DNA from: Acanthamoeba sp. SK_2022b
Taxonomy: Eukaryota > Discosea > Longamoebia > Acanthamoebidae
DNA: 20,452 nt
Direction of reading: 5' to 3'
NCBI GenBank assembly: GCA_027943245.1
Contig: JANDJZ010000812.1
Span: 1-20,452, forward strand
The position numbers were made by a program, and so were the translations under genes. The first letter of the stretch is position 1. Every line of letters starts with the position of its first letter. A model generated the notes under the pieces. The model was not told the DNA's origin and made no database searches. It was given only the letters and a program-made list of their open reading frames with translations. This document shows positions 1 through 17,746 of the stretch, piece after piece.

Positions 1-1
1 C

Positions 2-8532
<8,531 letters not shown>

Positions 8533-8543
8533 ATCCAGCCCGC

Positions 8544-8578
8544 GTTGTTGGTCCAATGAACAAGGAGTACCCAACAAC
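8544..8578 (+). terminator. Stem-loop just after the BEACH stop codon
   Basis: GTTGTTGG (8544-8551) and CCAACAAC (8571-8578) form an 8-bp inverted repeat with a 19-nt loop, 11 nt after the TGA. It would lie in the 3' untranslated region of the transcript. No AATAAA is visible nearby, so a role in 3'-end formation is only a guess. Confidence 0.35.
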
Positions 8579-8803
8579 AAGGGAGAGAAGTGAGTGGCCA
8601 CCAGAAAGAGGGGGGGTCAGGGAATCAAACCCTGGGCCTTCTGCGCCGTGATGGGCCCACGAAGTCGCTGTCGAACGTCATCAGCGGTGGGTGCAAAAGA
8701 ACATCTTCATCGGCCCACTCACTGTGCACGTCAATGTTGGCCCATTGCAAACAACGTCGCAGATGTTGACGACACGCCCTGTAAAGGCAAGAACACTCAT
8801 AAT

Positions 8804-8879
8804 ATACGAGCTTGCAGGAGGATACAATATCTCAGCATGTTGCAGGCTGCATCATGCCAATGGTTGAGGACAATTATGG
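8804..8879 (+). repeat. Inverted copy of 10448-10520
   Basis: This stretch matches the reverse complement of 10448-10520 over about 75 nt with few differences and small indels. Shared pieces include GCTTGCAGGA, ATATCTCAGCATGT, CAGGCTGCATC and ATGGTTGAGGACAATTATGG. In coding sense it corresponds to the upstream part of the transposase-like fragment on the opposite strand. Confidence 0.85.
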
Positions 8880-9177
8880 CTGACCCTTAATGTCAACCAC
8901 AGTGTGTATGTTGTGTTGCATTCATGCCTGCCTATGGTATTTTGGAAAACAAAATGGTGAATTTACATAATGATGATACCTTGTGGAGGTTGTCACTACT
9001 GCTTGTGCTTGTGCTACTCTGTGTCACCACCATTGCCAAGCTCACAACTAGGACTTACCAATTTTAATGTGGTGTATCAGTTTACATGCACCCAATTCTT
9101 CCATCTATATGCCCATGATTGTAACCAAGGATCATCTCTACAAGCTCTATTGCAGAGCAATGATGTGGCAGGGCTAC

Positions 9178-9334
9178 TGAAAGCATTGATGAATCAGTAA
9201 ATCATTTGTTGATGCACAGATGCTACAGAGGCCCAGGACACAGAACTTGGGGAATTTGACATTCTTGTGCTCTGTGAAAGAGCTTTAAAAACCGCCACTA
9301 TTATCAAATGAGAGGTCAAAAATGACTGGTGTTT
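9178..9334 (+). repeat. Direct copy of 10316-10447
   Basis: This stretch matches 10316-10447 in the same orientation. The core at 9211-9275 is nearly identical, including AGAGGCCCAGGACACAGAAC and CTTGTGCTCTG; the flanks are more diverged, with indels. It corresponds to the next part of the transposase-like fragment. It lies in opposite orientation to the 8804-8879 copy, so the element pieces have been rearranged. Confidence 0.85.
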
Positions 9335-9372
9335 TTTTGTGCAATCAATCCTTGGAATGAGGCACTAACAGG

Positions 9373-9410
9373 GGAATTACTGAAATTACTCACACAGTAA
9401 TTGTAATTCC
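9373..9410. repeat. Compound inverted repeat / hairpin
   Basis: GGAATTAC (9373-9380) pairs with GTAATTCC (9403-9410), and inside it AATTACT (9384-9390) pairs with AGTAATT (9396-9402). This gives a 15-bp stem with a 3-nt bulge and a 5-nt loop. It sits in the CpG-poor block and could be part of a small hairpin element or an RNA structure. No function is shown. Confidence 0.6.
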
Positions 9411-10149
9411 AAGATTGCAATAATTTAGGGAGGGGTAAAGGCTTGTCAAGAGCAATAAAACAGTTTTTAATTGGGTAAAATTTCAGTTTTTGTTAAAACA
9501 AAATTTTAGGGTCTTAATTTTTGGTGCAGCAAAAGGAAGTTAAACTTAAACTTTTACTCATGGGCTAACAAAACCAGGTGGTGTGCTGGTTACTGTTGTT
9601 GTTTAGTTGAGATGAGATGGTGGTTTGGTGTTGTGATGTTCAACATCTGATTAGCATGAAGTTACCACATAGTTTTGTGTATGTGTGCAAGGGTGAGAGC
9701 CTAATGTGCCAGTGGTGTGCACAGTACAACACATGATGGGTATATTAGAGGCAAAATGTTGTTGGTATTAAGGGCAAGATGAAGAAAATCAGATTGAGAA
9801 ATTGTTTTATTTGGATTGCATACATGCACGCAGTCCCTTACAAACACTGCAAGTACCCTGCTGGCCTGTGCTACGAATTTTCAGGGCATGAAGTACAATC
9901 CTTATGTGTTTACTGTGGATGACTTTGTGCAACGGCTCAACACTTCCTCTAAAGCTACTTTGATCCATTCCCAAAGGTTTACAAACAATCTTGTGATGTA
10001 CCATTCTGTGTGAAGCTAACATCAACAACACCATCAACAGGAGCTCCATACAAAATCCTTCCATTCAAGACCTACATGAAAACCTCTATTCACTACAGCT
10101 GAGCTTGGAGGCTGATCTCCTTGAGCTGCATGAAGCAAGCCTGTCATCT

Positions 10150-10500
10150 TTAGACCCAGTCGGTACTCCAACAATATGCATAAGCCAGAGCCACTTTTCC
10201 TGCTTGAATGTTGCTTGCTTCCTGCTGATGTAAGTGATACATCTTGTGCTCCTTTTCAATATGGCGCAAATGCTCAAACTTTTGCTTATTCAGCTGGGCC
10301 CTCTGTGCTGCTGTCATGCGCTGATTAATCACTCAATCATTTTTTGATGCACAGATGCTGCAGAGGCCCAGGACACAGAACTTGGGGAACTTGACGTTCT
10401 TGTGCTCTGCATGAAATAGTACATTCAGCTTAAAAGTGGCTGGTGATCCATAATTGTCCTCAACCATATGCAGGATGCAGCCTGCGACATGCTGAGATAT
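10150..10500 (-). pseudogene. Decayed transposase-like fragment
   Basis: Read on the minus strand, the sequence from about 10490 to 10345 gives LHMVEDNYG, then KFPKFCVLGLCSICAS, a stop, and then an open stretch to 10150 with QRAQLNKQKFEHLRHIEKE and YHLHQQEAS. A Cys-x-x-Cys pair followed by an Arg/Lys/Glu-rich helix with Tyr and His is reminiscent of the middle part of DDE-type transposase-like proteins widespread in protist and invertebrate genomes; that comparison is from memory. Stops break the frame and no flanking terminal repeats were identified. Pieces of the same sequence recur at 8804-8879 and 9178-9334, supporting a mobile origin. The family assignment is tentative. Confidence 0.45.
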
Positions 10501-10520
10501 CATATCCTGCAAGCTTGTAT
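10316..10520 (+). repeat. Parent-like copy of the dispersed repeat
   Basis: This segment contains, contiguously, sequences matching both 9178-9334 (direct) and 8804-8879 (inverted). It is therefore the least rearranged of the copies in this window. It overlaps the transposase-like minus-strand fragment. Confidence 0.8.
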
Positions 10521-11449
10521 AACAGCAGCATCAAACATGCCCAGGCAGTGTCTGCTGCAGCATCACTTGTTCAAGATCAGTGGCATGTTAAGTTGCTCTA
10601 CTGCATCTAGCACTCTCAGTGGTGTCCTCTGATGTCAATTTCAACAGAGAGTCAGTTATGGCAGGGGTAAACCGAAGTAGCAATTTTATTCATTTCATGG
10701 CCATAACAGCCAGCCTCATCATGTGGCGAGGGGTGTGATTTTGTCAAGTTAGTTTCTGATTTCATATTGCATGGCTGAATAATAAATGAATTTAAATTGG
10801 TTTTTTGGGGGTACTTTTTTTCTCAAAGGAGTGTGGGCTTGTCATGTGCTGAGGGTTTTTCAAATTTCTTCCATACTTCACAAGGGAGGCAAGCCACATT
10901 CTTCAAGATGTTGTGTGCTGCCCATGGTTCTCAATTTTTTTAATTCAAATCAATACTGCCCCTTCAGGCTGTCTCAGAGAACAGAAATCTCATTGCAAGT
11001 TGGAACATTTTAATTGCCAACCACATGCTGGAAAAGAAATTAGTTAACTGATATACCTTGCCCATTTGATCTACTATGATGACTTTACCTGGGTGTGATT
11101 GTGGACAACAACTTGCAAATTGGCACAAGCAAACATAAAAAGATATCTTTATCTTTCCCCTAGGCCCTGTCCTGCCAAAGTCTCTCCTGAATATGCTACA
11201 CTCCTGACTGCTACATTGACTCACCAACATCACCACCAATCAGGACAATCTCCTCCTTTGCCTCCCTCATAAGATCCTCCTCATCACCTCCTTTCTCCCT
11301 ACATGTCCCTTCTTCCTAATGGCCAGCACCAACAAGACTCAATGCATGTGGGCGCACTACCAGTTTAACAACAGGACTGGGGGAAGCAAAGAAGCATGTC
11401 TGGCAGGCCCTTCAGCTGTCAACAAACCCTCACCAGGGCACTGCCTGGA

Positions 11450-11790
11450 CAGCCTGCATCCCCTTGCCACTGGTCTCCCCTTGCTGCCAGTCTCCACCTT
11501 GCTGCCCACATCCACCTTGCCACTGTCAACCCCACCCCTCATATCCACCTTGCCACTCACATCCACCTCACTGCTGTTCTCCACCTCACCACCTCATCTC
11601 ACTGCCAGTCTCCACATTGTAACTGGTCTCCACCTCACCACTTGCCCACATCCTTGCTACCACTCCACCTTGCTCCACCTTGCTGCCTGGTTTTGTGTCA
11701 GTCTCCACTGTGCTGCTCACCTCCACCATGCTGCCAGTCTCCACCTCACCACTGGTCTCCTTGCCAGTTTCCACTGTGCCAGCAGGGAGG
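11450..11790 (+). repeat. Degenerate minisatellite built on CCACCTTGCTGCC/CCAGTCTCCACC units
   Basis: Units of the type CTCCACCTTGCTGCCAGT, with variants ACATCCACCTTGCCACT and CTCCACCTCACCACTGGT, recur irregularly at roughly 15-27 nt spacing. Open frames overlying it on both strands (11319-11906 plus, 11586-11951 minus) simply translate this low-complexity sequence into LHLAT or VETGS-like repeats and are not credible genes. Confidence 0.75.
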
Positions 11791-12150
11791 TGGTCTGGGC
11801 AGCAATGTGCATTGTCTCTTTCTTTTGTGTGTGTGATTACACCACTGACAGCAACAGAAAAGTGACCAATAGAAAAAACTGGGGGACAGGGCCTTACCAC
11901 CCATGAGGGCCAAAACTTAGGTCCCTCCCCAACGTTAAAGCTTAAACTCAATCTTGCTTTTTTAAAAACAAAACGGTTAATCTGTTTCTACACAGGAGAA
12001 GAAAGCAGTGGTTTGGCAAACAACAGGCGTATTGCACCCGCATGTATGGAATTCTACAGCAGTTTATGGAATTAATACAAATTTTATTTTCTCTGAACAA
12101 GTCAAAGTCAGGAGCCAATGGCAATGTTGGTGCACCACGTTCGATAAGTT

Positions 12151-12155
12151 TATAA
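12151..12155 (+). promoter_or_regulatory. Possible TATA element of the gene at 12195
   Basis: TATAA in GTTTATAACGC lies 40 nt before the ATG at 12195, where the sequence switches from the AT-rich repeat block back to CpG-containing gene sequence. If used, the 5' leader would be only about 10-15 nt. Confidence 0.35.
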
Positions 12156-12194
12156 CGCAACGGGTGGGCCTTATGTGCATCTGACAAACACAAC

Positions 12195-14253
12195 ATGCAC
12201 TCCACGCCTGTCCAAGCCATCCGCTCCGAAGTGGTCGCCGAGTTCACGGTGGCTGGCACCACACACCAGGTGCGCATCTACCCCGCGGTGGCCAACCTGA
12301 GCGAGACCAACCTCCACAAGCACAACTTCTTCCACTCGCCGGTCATGCTTCCCATCTCACCGAGCGACAAGTTATCGCGATTGCTCGTCAAGCCCGTGCC
12401 GCACAGCCCACAGGCCGAGATCATCATCCTCCTCTCGAGCAACGACGTGCGCCAGCAGGGCCTTGCCCTGCTTCGCGCCATGCCTGGCTACAACAAGTTG
12501 CTTGATACCGCCCTTCGTCCGATCCCCTTCAACCGGATCCGCGCCTTGGCCCACACGCTGCCACCTGACATTCAGATCACACTGGGCGAGGTGCAGGGTG
12601 GGCTGTCCCAGCCGGCCACCATGCCCGTCAGGTTAGGCGCGCCGACGGCGGAGCGCCTGAATCAGTTCATCGAGACCGGACTGGCCGGTTCCGTGCTTGC
12701 CTTCCAGGTTCATATGCAACCCACTGTCAACAGCCAGCAGCATCAGGACTGACGGACCGCGCTGCTCGCTATTATGAGCACAGGTGGAGCTGCAAACCGC
12801 TGTGTCCCGTGGTGCGCGCGTACAGATCACAGGCCGCTCGCTGCGTGAGTCGACTTTCCGAGTGGCCTTGCACGGCGACGGCTCGGACTCGTTCGTTCAC
12901 AGGAATGACTTCAGGCGCTTGACGATGGGCATCTCAAACAGCCTGTCGATCACCGGCGTCATGGACGATGGCGAGTCCCTGGACTGGGCCATTGCAAACG
13001 CCGCGATGGAGCGGTTCTATCAGTAAGGAGACTCTGCCCTGGTATCGTGGTCGGACAGCATCTGCGCGCAGACATTCAACGGCAACGACCTCAAGCCCTC
13101 CGTGGTGGAGAGCAGTTTGAACAAGCTGTTCGAGTTAGATTCAGGAGATGACAGGTTTCACGTTAACGCTGCAGAGTTTCACGCAGCGATGCAGGAGGAG
13201 CACCGTCTGCGCAGTGGAGGATCCTACGGCTACGGCAGCGCAGGGTTCAACGTTGGTTTCGTTGGTGGTTCTGCCAGCGGAGGTGGAGGCGCGCACCACC
13301 ACAACTCCGACCACTCGCGCTCGGCGCTCAGCGGCAGCTCCTCCTTCACACGTGACGAGCTGCACCAGTTTCTCAAGCAGCACGGCGTCGAGACGAGGAT
13401 CCAGGGCAACCTGATCGAGGTCAGGGACGTCAAGGTTAGACGCTTCAACCATAGCGAACTCTCAGATAGTATGGGCATCACGCTCCGCATCCACTATGCT
13501 GTGTAGTGCCGCGATGTGATCTCTAATCCTGAGTCCTTTCTCTCACCTAGGCGTGAACATTGGCTACTTTAGCATCACCATCAAGGACCGAGATGACTCC
13601 TACCACCTGACACTGCCTTTGAATGGCGAGACGCTCAGTATGTCCCTCCCGCATCCTCTCACTCGACAACAACAACACTCACGTATGGTGTGAATTGGGT
13701 CATAGGCTCTGATCATCTACGCCACCAGGCCACGCCTCCTTCTGCCATCTCTGTTGTCACTGCTGTCCAAGACCTGGCAAAGGACGTCTGCGAGATGAGA
13801 GAGCACCTGAAGAAGATCGATGAAGAGAAACCAGCGTTGGCCGATACCCTAAGCAACTTAGAGCACCGAGTGAAGAACCTGGAGAACATGCTGTGGGTCA
13901 ACTGGCACGACGCGCACCTGGAGAGCTACCTGAGGGAGTCTGGCCGTGGTCTGGCTAGGCCAGGCTACTGCAAGTTGGGCAACGTCGTCCACCTGCGCGG
14001 GTCCATCACCAATCAGGCGACCTGGACGAACGATATGGCTGGTCAGAAAGGAGGGTACCTCCTCTTCACGCTGCCAGAGGGCTTCCGGCCGAGCAGTTGG
14101 CTCAAGTTCTCGGCTATCGGCCAAGACGGCGCAGGGATCAAGCCCAAGTCTGTGACCATTACCGGTGATGGTAAGGTCAGCTATTGGCTCAGTGGCTTTG
14201 ACGTTAACAGCTTTGTCTCTTTGGATGGCATCAGCTTTGTGGTGTCTCAGTAA
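12195..14253 (+). CDS. Unrecognised multidomain protein with a tail-fibre-like C-terminal domain
   Basis: In-phase exons 12195-12707, 12784-13022, 13059-13468, 13551-13637 and 13706-14253 give 598 residues. I do not recognise the N-terminal part (about 1-270), which has no signal peptide or membrane segment. A Gly/Ser/His-rich linker (near 13218-13345) separates it from a small domain (RDELHQFLKQHGVETRI, SDSVNIGYFSITI). A heptad-like coiled coil (about 435-479, ending HRVKNLENML) leads to a 119-residue C-terminal domain: GYCKLGNVVHLRGSI, LLFTLPEGFRPS, VTITGDGKVSYW and VSLDGISFVV. That pattern (gly-Tyr-x-Lys-x-Gly-x-Val-x-Leu-x-Gly, LPxGxRP, SLDGIsF) is typical of distal domains of phage tail fibres and related bacterial adhesion proteins, which usually follow a trimerising coil. 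I infer a secreted or particle-like binding role only weakly. The 36-nt intron at 13023-13058 is the least certain join. Confidence 0.75.
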
Positions 14254-14759
14254 AGAGAGCGCACTTGTCCTTCTTGCTCTTTGTGGTTATTGCTCTCGCT
14301 CTCATCACCTTGCGTGTCGGCAAGTAATTGTGTTGGAACTGGTGGTTTTGTGCGCGTGCGGGTGAAGGAAGACGTAAGTTTATTGTGACGGCACACCTTC
14401 TTTGAGACTTGCGCACGAACGCGTGCTCGCGTCCTTTTTCGACGTGTTGTTGCGCTTGTGGGCTCGAATCTGTCGACTTGTCGACTCTGCCCGTCCAGGG
14501 CTGGCGTTTTCCTGTCGACTGGCTAGCCCATTCCCCCCGCCGCCCTTCCTGTGGCCCGGACGCTTTTCCACGAGCTCGCTAACGAGCCATGGCCAACCTT
14601 GTGGGGAACAACGGGATGGTGGTGCTCCGAAGGGAAGTGCAGCTTGTTCATTTGAGTTGTTTGCAACCAAAGACAAGAAACAAAATTGAAAGGGACGGGA
14701 AGGAGTGATGAATGTTGTTCGGTGTATCTCTCTCTTGATTGTTGTGTTCCAGTTTCGCT
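14254..14759. other. Convergent intergenic spacer
   Basis: This is the 3' flank shared by the tail-fibre-like gene (+) and the S1/P1 nuclease (-). It has normal CpG content, unlike 8820-11930. A long minus-strand open frame runs through it, but that is only read-through past the last intron of the nuclease. I saw no AATAAA and no structured element. Confidence 0.6.
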
Positions 14760-16349
14760 TTACTCGCGAAGGATCATCTTGCTCTGGGGAGCGACGGGCA
14801 TGTGGGGCTTCACGTTCTGTTGTGTGTTGCCCACCAAAGCAGTGAGCGGGCCGATGTTCAGACGGAGAGGACTGAGGGAGTACCCTGGAGGAGGAGAAGA
14901 TGCTGTTGAGGAGGGCGCCGAGACGCACGCCAGCAGCAACGAGCCTCTGCTGGATGATGGGCAGGTTGTGGGTGTAGTACGACTCGCCCAGATCGGTCAC
15001 GCGGGCCTCTGTTGTACGCGACGGTTTGTTTTTGGCGGTTAGGCCCAAGCCCGAGGCGAGGCAGCAGACAACGGGGCAGCAGGCAGCCGTACCGCTGGGG
15101 TCAAAGTTGTAGACGTCGGTCCTCACGTACTGGAAGGACTCGTTGGCCCACTTGGCGGGATCGGTGATGGCGGCGTACTGGGCCGCGACGCTCGGGTTGT
15201 TCTGGATGTAGGTCTGCAGCTGCTGCGAGAAGTCCTGCCAGTCCGAGTCGTACCTACGCATCGTCGTGTACATGATCAGAAAAAGAAAAGAAAAAGAAAA
15301 TGGTAAAAGAAATAAGAAAGGCGAGTAGTACTTCTGGATGATGAACTCGTCCCACACCTGGTGGAGGTTGCCCCTCTTGCCGAGGAAGTCGATCTTGACG
15401 GTGTTGCCGCCCTCATCGTCACCATAACCAACCTGGCGGTGCGTTCGAACGGGATCGTCAGCCGCAGGATTGCGTAGCAGGCGTGAGTGAGGGCGCGGGC
15501 GGCTTGTGGACGTACGTGGAGAGGCTGGTGGACGTCACCGACAAAGTGGGTGATGAAGACGAGCGGGCAGGGCATGTCGCCGTAGTTGAAGGTGCACACG
15601 CTGCCAGAGGTGCCCTCGTAGGCGAGTTGCTCTGTCATTGTCAAAGATGAACGTTTGAACATGTGAGCACCCAGAGAGAGAAACACAGAGAGCGGTCTTG
15701 CGCACTGGTGTAGTTCTGGATGGCACTGACGACGCAGCCCGGAGGGAAGGGGCAGTAGGCGCTGGTGTACTGGACGGCGTTGCGGGGCAAGTTCACGTAG
15801 TGCAGAGGTCCGCTCCAGCGACCCTACAACAATAAGTTTTACTTTAATACAACAACAATTGGATATTCATGGCTTAAAATAACAATTCTTACTGGGTATA
15901 GTTGGCTCATTATTAACCTTACTTTTTATTTATTGAAATAATTATAAATGCAAAAATAAGATTGAAATGGGAGTTAGAAAACTGATAAATTAGCGGGGGC
16001 ATACGTTGCTCGTGTGATCGTACTCATCGGGGAAAGGGGCCGCGGCAGCGAGAGTCCTGCCGTTGAGGTAGTAGTTCACGGCCTGTGCATTTATCATGTT
16101 AAACAACGATGGTCAAAATGGTGGCAAAAAAGAATTGTAACTCAAAAAGAAAGAGAAGCGCCAGCGGGTCAGGAGACCAAGTTGCTTATCAGCGGAGTAG
16201 AAGAGAAGTGGAAGCACCTGCTGGGCATTCGAATTGAGCTGGTTGTACGCAATGTCGGCCACGATCTGGTGACCCTCCTTGCCCCAGGCGTCAGTCTGGA
16301 CCAGAAAGAGAGCAACGCACAGGGCGAAGATGGCTGCGCGGAGCTGCAT
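14760..16349 (-). CDS. Secreted S1/P1-type zinc nuclease
   Basis: This enzyme family cleaves single-stranded DNA and RNA and removes 3'-phosphate from nucleotides using three Zn ions, in secretory or lysosomal compartments. Minus-strand exons: 16349-16218, 16082-16005, 15823-15706, 15631-15516, 15432-15332, 15253-15093, 15008-14884, 14816-14760; all in phase, 295 residues, normal for the family. Residues 1-21 (MQLRAAIFALCVALFLVQTDA) are a signal peptide, so the mature enzyme starts at Trp22, as it must because the N-terminal Trp binds zinc. All nine ligands of P1 nuclease have counterparts: W22, H27 (WGKEGH), D63 (FPDEYD), H78 (PLHYVN), H138 and D142 (THFVGD), H148 (HQPLHV), H172 and D176 (NLHQVWD). 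The family motif DEGGNT is present, as is a typical C-terminal helix (LVAAGVRLGALLN). Cys pairs (YCPFPPGC, VC/PC) suggest disulfides. It should be active. Confidence 0.93.
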
Positions 16350-17016
16350 TATTCGAATGGACCTAACAGTAACGCCGCGATTACAAGACAAGAAGAGGAA
16401 GGACGAAGAGAAAATTAACCTCCTTGAGTTGGCGGAGATTGCACGCAAGTCCCCATTGGCCTTGAGAAAAGCAGACCTCCTTTCTTGTATGCACGGAATG
16501 CTCAGAATTTGCTCTGTGTCGGCATGCCCTTGAGTAAACCCAGGTTATAAGATTAGCATGGATATGGCAGACAAAGGAGCAAAAGTAGTAGGGAAACATG
16601 ACATGATACCTGAAAAACTGTAACTGTTGTGGTTTGCTGTTGGTGAGAAACAAAAACCAGATATGTTGGTCTGGAACCCAAGCATGTGAGCACATACTAC
16701 TAAAACTGAACCCACCAGGGTGTTTCTCCACCTGCCTACCATCTTGGCCTACTGTTGAGGTGAACACCAAGGCCTTCTTTGGCGGCGAGTTTCGGAGACA
16801 TAAAAGGAAACAAAATGGAATGTACGGTATGTCAGAAACAACACGTCAGCAAGCCTGATCTGCAAAGCAGATTCGGTAGCAGAACATCTCGAATCAACGA
16901 TAGCAATTGCCACGAGACGAGGAAATCGTTTTAGAAAGCGACAGCCTCAAAGTATTCTTTCTGAACAGTACATTTTGTTGAGAAGGTAGCCTCACATCGT
17001 CAGCTTCTAGAACGTC
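16350..17016. other. Divergent promoter region of the S1/P1 nuclease and YIPF6-like genes
   Basis: Both flanking genes point away from this 667-bp spacer, so it should hold both promoters. I see no clear TATA box at either start. The middle (16520-16782) contains no CG dinucleotide at all and is TG/CA-rich, like the decayed block at 8820-11930, so it may be another relic insertion. A 129-codon minus frame at 16381-16770 crosses it but has no recognisable domain. Confidence 0.55.
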
Positions 17017-17746
17017 ATGGACTTCTTCGGACGGATCGTATCGAACCAGCCAGAGGATGCTGAGGCGGGAGGATTCCCTGAAAGCGACACAATCAGTACG
17101 CTAGACGAACCCGTGTGGCAGACCATCCTCAGGGATCTCGCAGACATTGGATTGAAGACTCTACACGTCGTGTTCCCCTTCTGGGGTTCCTTTAGGCGAG
17201 TTGACCGATTGAAGGACTGGGATCTGTGGGGGCCACTCCTCCTCTCCTTCATTCTCGCAAGCGTGCTCACTCTCGCTGCGGGCAATCAAGGCACCCTCAT
17301 CTTCACCACCGTCTTCGTCATCGTGTGGCTGGGCTCGTGCATTATCACCATCAACGCGATCCTCCTCGGCGGCAAGATCTCCTTCTTCCAGACCGTGTGC
17401 GCCCTGGGCTACTCGCTTGGCCCCCTCGATATCGCTGCTCTCATCTGCATCTGGTGGGACAACCTCATCTTCCGAATCATCGTCGTTCTTGTGTGCTGGG
17501 GCTGGTCAGTGTTCGGTACTTTCCTACCCTCTCCAACCGCTGCGGAAAAAAGAGGCAGCAACAAAGCCAAGCCTAACGCCTCCCCTCCATCCCATATCGC
17601 CGCGCCAACCAGCGTCGTGGGGCTTCGTGCTGGCAATGATGCCCACGGACAAGACCGGTCGCGGACCGCTTGTGCTGTACCCGATCTTCCTCTTCTACCT
17701 CGTCATCGCTTGGATGATTGTCGTAGTGCACGATGTGGCCGAGTAG
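17017..17746 (+). CDS. Yip1-domain Golgi membrane protein, YIPF6/Yip4 type
   Basis: The Yip1/YIPF family consists of five-pass membrane proteins of the ER-Golgi system that interact with Rab GTPases. Exons 17017-17515 and 17613-17746 join in phase (TTC G | CG TCG) to give 210 residues, the usual size. The cytosolic N-terminus is acidic and contains TLDEPVWQTILRDL. Five hydrophobic segments follow: WGPLLLSFILASVL, TTVFVIVWLGSCIITINAIL, FFQTVCALGYSLGPLDIAAL, LIFRIIVVLVCWGWSVFAS and VLYPIFLFYLVIAWMIVVV. DWDLWGPLL, ILLGGKISFFQ-VCALGY and YPIFLFY are the signatures that make me choose YIPF6 over other YIPF members. Without splicing, the frame would run on into a non-hydrophobic, Arg-rich tail, so the intron is needed. 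Confidence 0.93.

Larger units (their letters stand above)
8533..12194. other. Gene-free, CpG-depleted intergenic region with transposon debris
   Basis: I see no credible intact gene here. Base composition differs sharply from the flanking genes: it is AT-richer, full of TG and CA, and almost devoid of CG between about 8820 and 11930. Short open frames (8970-9200, 9816-10013, 10786-11013, 10964-11239 on minus) show no recognisable domain. The region holds diverged copies of one sequence in both orientations, a hairpin near 9373-9410 and a degenerate minisatellite at 11450-11790. I read it as an old, decayed mobile-element insertion block. Confidence 0.7.

Noticed and set aside
8618..8634. CAGGG-AATCAAA-CCCTG stem-loop, on the minus strand resembling a tRNA T-arm (GGGTTTGATTCCC)
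   Set aside because: The loop has TTTGATT instead of TTCGANT, and no matching acceptor, D-arm or anticodon arm is found upstream on the minus strand.
10786..11239. Short open frames at 10786-11013 (+) and 10964-11239 (-)
   Set aside because: They lie in the CpG-depleted block, have no recognisable domain, and show no coding-like composition compared with real exons here.
11319..11951. Plus and minus open frames over the CCACCTTGC repeats as possible surface proteins
   Set aside because: They exist because the low-complexity repeat lacks stop codons. There is no start context, no domain, and no support beyond the repeat.
14380..15357. Long 325-codon minus-strand open frame overlapping the S1/P1 nuclease
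   Set aside because: It is two nuclease exons read through two introns (15092-15009 and 14883-14817). Splicing restores the family C-terminus and ends at 14760.
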